From contig CAJYIG010000279.1 of NCBI GenBank assembly GCA_913774725.1, positions 1-7,584 on the forward strand: DNA of 7,584 bases, read 5' to 3'. The translations under genes were made by a program, and so were the position numbers. Origin of the DNA: an uncultured Curtobacterium sp. Lineage in GTDB: Bacteria > Actinomycetota > Actinomycetes > Actinomycetales > Microbacteriaceae. Shown in pieces: positions 1 through 5,833 of the stretch. The notes beneath the pieces are model-generated. The model had not been told where the DNA came from. It was given only the letters and a program-made list of their open reading frames with translations, and did no database searches. Each line of letters opens with the position of its first letter. Positions within the stretch are counted from its first letter, which is position 1.

Positions 1-566
1 TGGGCATCGTCTTCCAGGACCCGGCGTCGTCACTGAACCCGCGACAGACCATCGGGTGGAGCATCGCCGAACCGCTGCTCGTGCACGGGGAGGGCACGTC
101 GGCGTCGCGTGCAGACCGCGCCCGCGAGCTCCTGACCGCGGTGCAGCTCGACCCGTCGTGGACGGAACGGTTCCCGCACCAGCTGTCGGGCGGGCAGCGG
201 CAGCGTGTCGCCGTCGCGCGGGCCCTGGCGCTGCGGCCCGCGTTGGTGATCGCCGACGAGCCGACCAGCGCCCTCGACGTGACGGTGCAGGCCGCCGTGC
301 TCGACCTGCTCGCGGACCTGCAGGACGAGTTCGGCTTCGGCATGCTGCTCATCAGCCACGACCTGGCCGTGGTGCGCCAGCTCGCCGACGACGTCGTCGT
401 GCTGCACGACGGCCGCATCGTCGAACGCGGCACGACCTCGGCCGTGCTCGACCACCCGCAGCAGGACTACACGCGCATGCTGCTCGCGGCGGCTCCGGTC
501 GCCGACCCCGAGCGACAGGCCGCCCGCCGCGAGGCCTGGCGTGCCTGGGAAGGAGTGGTCTCGTGA
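1..566 (+). CDS. Peptide-type ABC importer ATP-binding protein, C-terminal part (5' end outside window)
   Basis: This is the ATP-hydrolysing subunit that powers a dipeptide/oligopeptide-type (Dpp/Opp) importer on the cytoplasmic face of the membrane. The reading frame is already open at base 3 and gives 187 residues to a TGA at 564-566. The Walker A part lies outside the window. Visible in order are the Q-loop FQDP (fragment residues 4-7), the signature LSGGQRQR (61-68), Walker B with the D-loop ALVIADEPTSALD (80-92) and the switch histidine ISHDL (117-121). The end contains a QQDYTRMLLAAAP stretch (153-165), the family's oligopeptide C-terminal segment. This form of the tail (QxYTxxLLAAAP) is common in the second half of fused DppD-DppF ATPases, so the complete protein may be a tandem ATPase; that is inference. 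The stop overlaps the start of the next permease (GTGA), so the genes are translationally coupled. The substrate cannot be read from the ATPase; peptides, metal chelates and oligosaccharides are all known for this family. Confidence 0.95.
   Translation, partial: GIVFQDPASSLNPRQTIGWSIAEPLLVHGEGTSASRADRARELLTAVQLDPSWTERFPHQLSGGQRQRVAVARALALRPALVIADEPTSALDVTVQAAVLDLLADLQDEFGFGMLLISHDLAVVRQLADDVVVLHDGRIVERGTTSAVLDHPQQDYTRMLLAAAPVADPERQAARREAWRAWEGVVS
547..555 (+). promoter_or_regulatory. Ribosome binding site of the DppC-type permease
   Basis: GGGAAGGAG sits inside the last codons of the ATPase gene, 7 nt before the GTG at 563. It is a strong Shine-Dalgarno match and fixes the start of the permease at that GTG rather than at any upstream codon in the same frame. 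Confidence 0.8.
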
Positions 567-1501
567 CCGCGAACGTCGTCGACCGGCCCGTCTCCGCGTC
601 GGCCGGACGGACCACCGGCTTCCGCGCCGTCGTGCGCCGGGTCCGTCGGGACCGCTGGGCCGTGGCCGCTGCGATCGTCATCGCCGTGTTCGTCGTCGTG
701 GCGATCGCCGCACCGCTGATCGCCGCCGTGACCGGGCGGGACCCGTACCGCTACGACGTCGACGCGCTGAACGACTTCGGCGCGCCCCGTGGCGCTGCCG
801 GCGGGGTGAGCGGCGAGCACTGGTTCGGCGTCGAGCCGCTGACCGGTCGCGACCTCTTCGCCATCGTGACCTACGGCGCGCGGACCTCGCTGGGGATCGG
901 CCTCGCCGCGACCGCCATGTCGATCGTCATCGGGGTCCTCGTCGGAGTCACGACGGGGTTCCTCGGAGGGTGGTACGACCGGGTGCTGTCGCGCGTCGTC
1001 GACGTGATCTTCGGGTTCCCGTCCCTGGTCTTCATGATCGCGCTCACCGCGGTCGTGCCGACGTCGTTCCCGAAGCCGCTGCTCGTCGTGCTCGTCATCG
1101 GGTTCTTCGGCTGGCCCTCGGTCGCCCGGGTCGTGCGGGGGCAGACGCTCTCGCTCGTCAGCAGGAACTACGTCGTCGCCTCGACGGCGATGGGCGCCGG
1201 GCGCTGGCACGTCATCCGCAAGCAGCTCCTGCCGAACCTCGCCGCGACGATCACCGTCTACGCGACCATCTCGATCCCGTCGATGATCGGCGCCGAGGCC
1301 GCGCTGTCCTTCCTGGCCGTCGGGGTGAACCCGCCGACGCCGTCGTGGGGCCGCAGCATCGGCGACGCCATCGGTTGGGTGCAGACCGACCCGATGTACC
1401 TCGTCTTCCCCGGAGCCGCACTGTTCCTCATCACCCTGGCCTTCAACGTGCTCGGTGACGCCCTGCGCGACGCCCTCGACCCGCGAGGAGCCGACCGGTG
1501 A
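563..1501 (+). CDS. DppC/OppC-type ABC transporter permease
   Basis: This is one of the two membrane subunits of the peptide-type importer, 312 residues, a normal length for the family. The GTG start at 563 overlaps the ATPase stop and has a strong ribosome site. The N-terminus is basic and cytoplasmic (RRVRRDRW, residues 25-32), followed by the first membrane helix (about 33-55) that matches the OppC N-terminal domain. Next is an extracytoplasmic stretch with the typical HWFGVEPLTGRDLF (86-99). The remaining helices lie at about 108-130, 149-167, 171-190, 229-255 and 280-298. The EAA loop that docks on the ATPase is visible around 202-225 (NYVVASTAMGAGRWHVIRKQ with the conserved glycine). 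The C-terminal LRDALDPR (301-308) is the family signature. It pairs with the DppB-type permease immediately downstream. The order C before B is less usual than B before C. Confidence 0.95.
   Translation: MTANVVDRPVSASAGRTTGFRAVVRRVRRDRWAVAAAIVIAVFVVVAIAAPLIAAVTGRDPYRYDVDALNDFGAPRGAAGGVSGEHWFGVEPLTGRDLFAIVTYGARTSLGIGLAATAMSIVIGVLVGVTTGFLGGWYDRVLSRVVDVIFGFPSLVFMIALTAVVPTSFPKPLLVVLVIGFFGWPSVARVVRGQTLSLVSRNYVVASTAMGAGRWHVIRKQLLPNLAATITVYATISIPSMIGAEAALSFLAVGVNPPTPSWGRSIGDAIGWVQTDPMYLVFPGAALFLITLAFNVLGDALRDALDPRGADR
1485..1490 (+). promoter_or_regulatory. Ribosome binding site of the DppB-type permease
   Basis: GAGGAG lies within the end of the upstream permease gene, 7 nt before the GTG at 1498. 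The spacing is the same as at the previous junction, so both permeases are expressed by coupled translation. Confidence 0.75.
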
Positions 1502-2496
1502 CCACCTTCCGCTTCCTGGCAGTCCGGATCCTCGGCGCCGTCGTCGTGCTGTTCGTCGTCGCGGCGATCACCTACGCACTGTTCATGCTGCTGCCGACGA
1601 ACCCGGCGCGGGCGATCTGCGACAAGCCGTGCACGCCGGAACGACTGGCGGACGTCCGGGCCTTCCTCGGCACGGACAAGCCCTGGTTCGCGCAGTTCGG
1701 GGCGTACCTCGCGGGCATCTTCGCCGGCCGCACGTTCGGCTCCGGTGCGTCGACGATCACGTGCGCGGCGCCCTGCTTCGGCTACTCGTTCCAGCTGCAC
1801 GACAGCGTCACGAACCTCATCGCGTCGCGCCTGCCCGTCACCGCGTCGATCGCCGTCGGTGCCGCCGTGCTCTGGCTCGTCGCCGGCGTCGCCGGCGGTA
1901 CCGTGTCGGCGCTGAAGCGGGGGACACTGGCCGACCGAGCCGTCATGACCGTCGCCGTCGCCGGGGTGTCCTCGCCCGCCTACCTGATCGGCCTGCTCGC
2001 GATCCTGCTCTTCGGCTTCACCCTCGGCTGGCTGCCCACGAGCGGCTACGTGCCGTTCGTCGAGGACCCCGTCGGCTGGGTGACGCACCTGGTGCTGCCG
2101 TGGTGCGTGCTCGCGTTCATCAGCGCGGCGATCTACGCCCGGCTGACCCGTGGCGAGATGCTCGAGTCGATGTCGCAGGACTTCGTCCGGACCGCTCGGG
2201 CCAAGGGGCTCCGGGAGCGCCAGGTCGTGGTCCGGCACGGGCTCCGGACGGCGATCCTGCCCGTCGTGACGCTGTTCGGGCTCGACCTCGGGTCGCTGCT
2301 CGGTGGTGCGGTCATCACCGAGAAGGTGTTCTCGATGCAGGGCCTCGGGGCGTTGCTCATCGACGCGGTGCACACCCTCGACCTGCAGGTGGTCGTCGGG
2401 TTCACGGTGTTCTCGGCGCTCCTCATCGTCACCGCGAACGTGATCGTGGACGTGGTGTACGCGTTCGTCGACCCGCGGGTGCGGCGCCGGGCGTGA
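1498..2496 (+). CDS. DppB/OppB-type ABC transporter permease
   Basis: This is the second membrane subunit of the importer, 332 residues. The GTG start overlaps the preceding TGA (GTGA). Helix 1 spans about 10-32 and ends in the LPTNPA segment typical of DppB. A long extracytoplasmic loop follows (about 33-105) and carries two CX3C pairs, Cys41/Cys45 and Cys89/Cys93, which could form disulfides outside the membrane. Further helices lie at about 114-137, 146-176, 195-215, 250-273 and 296-322. The EAA coupling loop is around 225-250 (MSQDFVRTARAKGLRERQVV, with Gly237). The protein ends with YAFVDPRVR, the usual DppB tail. It is the last gene of the operon: 30 bp after the stop is a long hairpin, then a gene on the other strand. 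No binding-protein gene follows, so the ligand-capturing subunit is elsewhere. Family assignment is secure; substrate is unknown. Confidence 0.95.
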   Translation: MTTFRFLAVRILGAVVVLFVVAAITYALFMLLPTNPARAICDKPCTPERLADVRAFLGTDKPWFAQFGAYLAGIFAGRTFGSGASTITCAAPCFGYSFQLHDSVTNLIASRLPVTASIAVGAAVLWLVAGVAGGTVSALKRGTLADRAVMTVAVAGVSSPAYLIGLLAILLFGFTLGWLPTSGYVPFVEDPVGWVTHLVLPWCVLAFISAAIYARLTRGEMLESMSQDFVRTARAKGLRERQVVVRHGLRTAILPVVTLFGLDLGSLLGGAVITEKVFSMQGLGALLIDAVHTLDLQVVVGFTVFSALLIVTANVIVDVVYAFVDPRVRRRA

Positions 2497-2610
2497 GGCG
2501 AGTTCCGGGCCGCCCGGATCCGCAAGACGCAACGTCGGCGACTGCTCGCAGCGGTACACCGCTGCAAGGAGTCGCCGACGTTGCGTTCCGCGATGAGGAC
2601 CGCCGCGCTC
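2497..2610. other. Convergent intergenic gap
   Basis: This 114-bp gap lies between two convergent stops. Apart from the long palindrome, I see only a TCCGC direct repeat at 2519-2523 and 2587-2591 that loosely flanks it. No open frame here resembles a gene. Confidence 0.6.
2527..2586. terminator. 60-nt near-perfect palindrome, probable bidirectional terminator
   Basis: The outer arms are 17 bp and exactly complementary (ACGCAACGTCGGCGACT at 2527-2543 against 2570-2586). After one mismatch, a 2-bp pairing and another mismatch come 7-bp inner arms (2548-2554 with 2559-2565) around a TACA loop at 2555-2558. It lies between the stop of the DppB-type permease (30 bp away) and the stop of the convergent acetyltransferase (24 bp away), the right place to end transcription from both sides. 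There is no T-run on either strand, which is common for actinobacterial terminators. The length and near symmetry would also fit a dispersed palindromic repeat. Confidence 0.7.
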
Positions 2611-3951
2611 CTAGAAGTACGTGATCCCGTGCGGCGTCCGCGCCGGCGCGAGCATCGCCCGGAGCAACGCCGGCGCCGCCGGGTCCGTCGCCCGCACGAG
2701 TCCGGCCGCCGCGAGCGTGACCGGCGACACCGAGCCGATGAGCACCGCGCCGAGGTCCGCCACGTCGAGCCGCAGGTCGACCTCGGCCCCACCGTCGTCA
2801 CCGTCGGACTGACGCGTGACCGTGCCCTGCCCGTCGACGACGTCGAGCCGGTAGGTCCCCGCCGCGAACCCCATCGCGTCGGACACCGCGAGCGTCAGCG
2901 ACCCGTCGACCGCGTACGGCCGGCTGCCGAGCACCGCAGGCACGTCGAGCACCCGCAACCAGACGTGGTCCTCCTCGTGCTCGACGTCGTACGCGCGGTT
3001 GTCGCCGAGCGCCGCGACGATCGGGTCGTCGAGCCGCGAGCGGTTGTACCGCACGACGTCGTTCAGGTCGATCGACAGCAGGAACTCCCACAGCGACAGG
3101 TAGGCCTCGTCGGTGGCGTAGACGAGGTCGACGACCTCGAGCACGGTGTCCTCGCCCCCGCGGCCCTCCTTGACGCGCCACGTCACGTACCCGTCGATCT
3201 CGGACGGGTCGACGCCGGCGCCCTCCGACCGGTGAACCGCGGCGCGAACGTCCTTCGCGGGGGAACCGTCGCCGTTCCGCTGCCCGAGGACGATCGGCCA
3301 GGTGCCGGCGTTCCGGACCATGGACCCCGGGGTGCGTGCGTCGAAGCGGTCGAACACGGCGCGGCCGGTGCCCTCGGCGAGCCACTCCGGCGTCACGATC
3401 GTCACGGTGCCGGTGGTCGGCGCGAGCAACGGCAGGGCACGTTCGCGACGCACCGTCACCGCGCGCTCGCGGATCGCGCAGCCGAAGCCGAAGCGTCGGT
3501 AGATCGTGCCCTCGGAGGCGGTGAGCGACGCGACGGCGTAGCCCTCGGCCACACCGCGCTCGAGCGCGTGGGTCATCATCCGGCGGAGGATCCCACGTCG
3601 GCGCTCGGTCGGGCGCACCGTCACGGCGGAGATCGCCTGGGTGTCGACCGAGGCGCCCTCGCCCCACGTCAGGCGCTTCCCGAACCACGTGAAGGTCCCG
3701 GCCGGCCAGGTCTCGTCGACGGATCCGGGGAGCGGTTCGCGCACGTACACGCCGAGGAACGTCTCCTGGTCGGCGATGAAGTGCGACGCCATCCGTGCCG
3801 CGCCCTCGGCATCGGGGTGCGTCTCGTGGAACCCCAGCTCCACGGCGTGCATCCACGCCTCCGTCTCCGCTGACGGCGCCCCCTGTGCATCGGTCGTCGG
3901 CGCGAACTCGCGCAGGTCGTAACGGTCGTCGAACGCATCGTTGCTGGCCAC
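2611..3951 (-). CDS. Eis-like GNAT family N-acetyltransferase
   Basis: This cytoplasmic acetyl-CoA-dependent N-acetyltransferase resembles mycobacterial Eis, which acetylates amines such as aminoglycosides and protein lysines. The preferred start is the GTG at 3951 (446 residues), because the Eis-type N-terminal GNAT fold begins shortly after; the start is not certain. The acetyl-CoA site is seen at residues 109-125 (AVTVRPTERRRGILRRM, with the RRRG loop). The segment ASEGTIYRRFGFG (145-157) matches the Eis segment ending in the general-acid tyrosine, here Tyr151. The last residue is Phe446, and in Eis the free carboxylate of a C-terminal Phe acts as the base, so both ends of the catalytic arrangement are kept. 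Position 144 is Thr where Mtb Eis has His119. Residues from about 170 form the second GNAT-like domain, and about 340-446 the sterol-carrier-like C-terminal domain. The native substrate cannot be told; resistance to any drug is not shown by sequence. The gene stands alone, with a hairpin behind it and repeats in front. Confidence 0.88.
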   Translation of the reverse strand: MASNDAFDDRYDLREFAPTTDAQGAPSAETEAWMHAVELGFHETHPDAEGAARMASHFIADQETFLGVYVREPLPGSVDETWPAGTFTWFGKRLTWGEGASVDTQAISAVTVRPTERRRGILRRMMTHALERGVAEGYAVASLTASEGTIYRRFGFGCAIRERAVTVRRERALPLLAPTTGTVTIVTPEWLAEGTGRAVFDRFDARTPGSMVRNAGTWPIVLGQRNGDGSPAKDVRAAVHRSEGAGVDPSEIDGYVTWRVKEGRGGEDTVLEVVDLVYATDEAYLSLWEFLLSIDLNDVVRYNRSRLDDPIVAALGDNRAYDVEHEEDHVWLRVLDVPAVLGSRPYAVDGSLTLAVSDAMGFAAGTYRLDVVDGQGTVTRQSDGDDGGAEVDLRLDVADLGAVLIGSVSPVTLAAAGLVRATDPAAPALLRAMLAPARTPHGITYF

Positions 3952-3958
3952 GAGCCCG

Positions 3959-3964
3959 ACCCTA
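3959..3964 (-). promoter_or_regulatory. Candidate -10 element for a leaderless acetyltransferase mRNA
   Basis: On the minus strand TAGGGT fits TAnnnT and ends 7 nt before the GTG at 3951, so transcription would begin at or next to the start codon. No clear Shine-Dalgarno sequence or -35 box is present. A leaderless transcript is plausible in an actinobacterium, but a hexamer this loose can arise by chance. Confidence 0.3.
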
Positions 3965-4011
3965 CCGGTGCGGTCCACCCGGCGGCCTCCCTCGGACGGC
4001 GGACCAGCGCG

Positions 4012-4074
4012 GTGACCGGGTGGCGGGGCGACGCCGTGACCGGGTGTCGGGGTGACGCCGTGACCGGGTGGCGG
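4012..4074. repeat. 24-bp tandem repeat, about 2.6 copies
   Basis: Units start at 4012, 4036 and 4060. Each begins GTGACCGGGTG and runs through a CGGGG(C/T)GACGCC core. Units 1 and 2 differ at two positions, and unit 3 breaks off after 15 bases where the left arm of the next hairpin begins. The array lies between the photolyase stop and the acetyltransferase start, in what would be the acetyltransferase's upstream region. Confidence 0.85.
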
Positions 4075-4118
4075 ACGGGAGGCGCGTGGCCGTGTGCGCC
4101 ACGCGCCTCCCGTCCGTC
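4070..4118. terminator. Strong hairpin downstream of the photolyase gene
   Basis: The arms 4073-4090 (GGACGGGAGGCGCGTGGC) and 4098-4115 are exactly complementary over 18 bp around a 7-nt loop (4091-4097). Pairing extends three more positions, including one G-U, to 4070/4118. It lies 29 bp past the photolyase stop on the minus strand and probably ends that transcript, although no U-tract follows. The outer end of the left arm overlaps the last tandem-repeat unit. Confidence 0.7.
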
Positions 4119-4146
4119 CTGTGGTCACCTGACGGACCGTGGCCGG

Positions 4147-5622
4147 TCAGGGCGTGCCGCGTCGCGCCTCCTGCGCCACCACCTCGTCGAGGTCCGCAAG
4201 CTTCCGCATCTGCTGCAGTGGCCGCGCCATCCGGTTGTTGTCCCGCAGGGCGGGCTCGGTGCGCGACAGGAACGCCCAGTAGCCGGCGGTGAAGGGGCAG
4301 GCGTCCTCGCCGAGTCGCTTCGTCGGGTCGTACCGGCACCCGCCGCAGTGGTCGGACATCCGGTCGATGTAGCGGCCGCCGGACGCGTACGGCTTCGTCG
4401 CGACCATGCCGCCGTCGGCGTGCTGCGACATCCCGATGATGTTCGCCGGCATCACCCAGTCGGTGCCGTCGACGAAGACGTCGGTGAACCACTCGGTCAG
4501 GTGCACGGGGTCGTAGCCGCGCTGCAGCGCCCAGTTGCCGAGCACCATGAGCCGCTGGATGTGGTGCAACCAGCCGTGGTCGTGCAGGCCCTCCATCGCG
4601 GTGGAGAGGCAGACCGCGTCGATCGCCGACGCGTCGAGCTCGCGCCACCAGCGGGGGAGCCGCTCGTGCGCGTCGAGGGCGTTCTCCTCGGCGCCGTAGT
4701 CGTCGCCGAACCACCAGTAGAGGTGCCAGACGTAGTCCCGCCAGCCGGCGACCTGGCGGACGAAGCCCTCCACGCTCGCGAGCGGGGCGTCGTGGTCGCG
4801 GTGGGCGGTGAGCGCTGCCTCGACGACCTCGATGGGGTCGAGCACGCCGAGGTTCATCGGCACGCTGAGCAGCGAGTGCGCCATCGTCCAGTCGTTCGTC
4901 AGCGTGGCGTCCTCGAACGGGCCGAAGTCGCCCAGGCGGACCTGCACGAAGTCGTCGAGGGCCTGCCGCGCCTCGTCCGCGGTGACGGCGAAGCGGCGCG
5001 TGTCGTCCCGGCCGACGAACCGGACCTCGCCGTCGCGCTCCCAGCGGTCGAGGTCGTGTCGCACCTCGTCGTCGATGTCGTCCTCGGTCGGCCACCAGGG
5101 TTCCGGCAGCCCGAGCGTCGTCGCGCCCCTGGGCGGGGGCTCGCGGTTCTGGTCGTCGAGGCTGAACTTCCCACCGACGGGCTTCTCCGACCGCATCAGC
5201 CAGCCCTCGCGGCGGCGGACCCGCTCGTAGTGGGTCTCCATCCGGAAGCGACCGGTGCGCTCGGCGGCCCACTCGGCGAACTCGGCCTCGTCGGTGATGA
5301 ACCCGCGGCTCGGCAGGACCTCCGTGCCGCGTCCCCAGTGCCGGACCTGCGCGCGGAGGGTGCGGGAGGGCGGATCGACGACGTCGAGGTCGTCGCGTCC
5401 GACCAGGGCGTCCTTCAGGGTGTCGACCTGCACGTGCTCGGCCCGGTCGCCCAGCTCGCGCACCCGGTGCCGCAGAGCGCTCAGCCACAGGTGCGCCTTC
5501 GCCCGGTGCATCGGCCGGGCGGTGAAGAACTCGCGTGCCTCGACCACGAGCGCGGGGCCGCCGTCGTCGAACAGCGGGCCGTACTGCCCAGGGAGGACGA
5601 GCCGGGTGCGTTCGGGGGCCAT
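4147..5622 (-). CDS. FeS-BCP family cryptochrome/photolyase, PhrB-type (6-4) photolyase
   Basis: This predicted flavoprotein uses light to reverse UV photoproducts in DNA, by relation to Agrobacterium PhrB, a (6-4) photolyase with FAD, a ribityllumazine antenna and a [4Fe-4S] cluster. The protein has 491 residues from the ATG at 5622, close to the roughly 500 of PhrB. The four cluster ligands are Cys338, Cys426, Cys429 and Cys442. Their spacings of 88, 3 and 13 are the same as PhrB Cys350/438/441/454 (constant offset 12). At the same offset His353, His354 and Arg357 match PhrB His365, His366 and Arg369 around the lesion site, and Trp378 matches a tryptophan of the electron path. The N-terminal Rossmann-like domain (about 1-140) is followed by GGKFSLDDQNR (150-160), the helical core with LLSVPMNLGVLDP (251-263) and the C-terminal SDHCGGCRYDP box (423-433). 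The usual N-terminal GDQL motif reads GQYG here. Correspondence with PhrB is from memory of its residue numbers. A lesion type other than (6-4), or a purely sensory role, is possible. Confidence 0.93.
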   Translation of the reverse strand: MAPERTRLVLPGQYGPLFDDGGPALVVEAREFFTARPMHRAKAHLWLSALRHRVRELGDRAEHVQVDTLKDALVGRDDLDVVDPPSRTLRAQVRHWGRGTEVLPSRGFITDEAEFAEWAAERTGRFRMETHYERVRRREGWLMRSEKPVGGKFSLDDQNREPPPRGATTLGLPEPWWPTEDDIDDEVRHDLDRWERDGEVRFVGRDDTRRFAVTADEARQALDDFVQVRLGDFGPFEDATLTNDWTMAHSLLSVPMNLGVLDPIEVVEAALTAHRDHDAPLASVEGFVRQVAGWRDYVWHLYWWFGDDYGAEENALDAHERLPRWWRELDASAIDAVCLSTAMEGLHDHGWLHHIQRLMVLGNWALQRGYDPVHLTEWFTDVFVDGTDWVMPANIIGMSQHADGGMVATKPYASGGRYIDRMSDHCGGCRYDPTKRLGEDACPFTAGYWAFLSRTEPALRDNNRMARPLQQMRKLADLDEVVAQEARRGTP

Positions 5623-5628
5623 GCTCGG

Positions 5629-5634
5629 ACGGTA
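5629..5634 (-). promoter_or_regulatory. Candidate -10 element for the photolyase, leaderless layout
   Basis: TACCGT on the minus strand fits TAnnnT and ends 6 nt before the ATG at 5622. The bases between are CCGAGC, with no Shine-Dalgarno match. This is the same layout as at the acetyltransferase start. No convincing -35 element is seen 16-19 bp upstream. Confidence 0.3.
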
Positions 5635-5667
5635 CCGACGGCGGGTGTCCTCCGGCTGACGGCCCTT

Positions 5668-5700
5668 GTGCCCCGGTGGTGCCCCGGTGGCGCCCCGGTG
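5668..5700. repeat. 11-bp tandem repeat, three copies
   Basis: Units at 5668-5678, 5679-5689 and 5690-5700 read G(T/C)GCCCCGGTG with a single change (T to C) in the third. They lie 46-78 bp upstream of the photolyase ATG. They may be a simple slippage repeat or part of the upstream control region. Confidence 0.75.
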
Positions 5701-5736
5701 TTGTCGTCGCAGGACTTGCCGCTCAGCTTCGATGCC

Positions 5737-5786
5737 GGCGGCATGTCGTGCGACCGGAACGTCCGCGGGCGGCACGTCGTGCGACC
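5737..5786. repeat. Duplicated 19-bp motif with near-palindromic core
   Basis: The motif GGCGGCAYGTCGTGCGACC occurs at 5737-5755 and 5768-5786 in the same orientation, with one difference (T/C at the eighth base). The start-to-start distance is 31 bp, about three helical turns. The core GTCGTGCGAC has GTCG/CGAC half-sites around TG. The pair lies between the glucanase hairpin and the photolyase gene. It could be a paired protein-binding site for the photolyase promoter or copies of an extragenic repeat family. Confidence 0.7.
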
Positions 5787-5787
5787 A

Positions 5788-5819
5788 GGGCCGTCGACGA
5801 CCGGTGTCGTCGACGGCCC
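5788..5819. terminator. Perfect hairpin downstream of the GH16 glucanase gene
   Basis: Two exactly complementary 14-bp arms (GGGCCGTCGACGAC at 5788-5801 and its complement at 5806-5819) flank a CGGT tetraloop. The hairpin begins 14 bp after the glucanase stop on the minus strand, the expected place for an intrinsic terminator. No U-tract follows on that strand. Confidence 0.8.
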
Positions 5820-5833
5820 CGCTCGGTCCCGCG

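Noticed and set aside
1258..2559. A 433-codon open frame on the - strand across the DppB-type permease.
   Set aside because: The product is rich in Arg, Asp, His and Glu without any recognisable motif, and the + strand gene has full family signatures and a ribosome site.
4012..4074. The 24-bp tandem repeats as a CRISPR array.
   Set aside because: Units are contiguous with no unique spacers and no cas genes are nearby.
3952..4128. N-terminal extension of the acetyltransferase to a GTG at 4128.
   Set aside because: The extension would translate the photolyase's terminator hairpin and the 24-bp repeats into a Pro/Gly/Arg-rich stretch unlike Eis proteins. The GTG at 3951 starts directly before the conserved fold. 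The start remains somewhat uncertain.
4128..4151. A small inverted repeat CCTGAC/GTCAGG at the photolyase stop codon.
   Set aside because: Only 6-bp arms around 12 nt with poor inner pairing; the much stronger hairpin just downstream explains termination.
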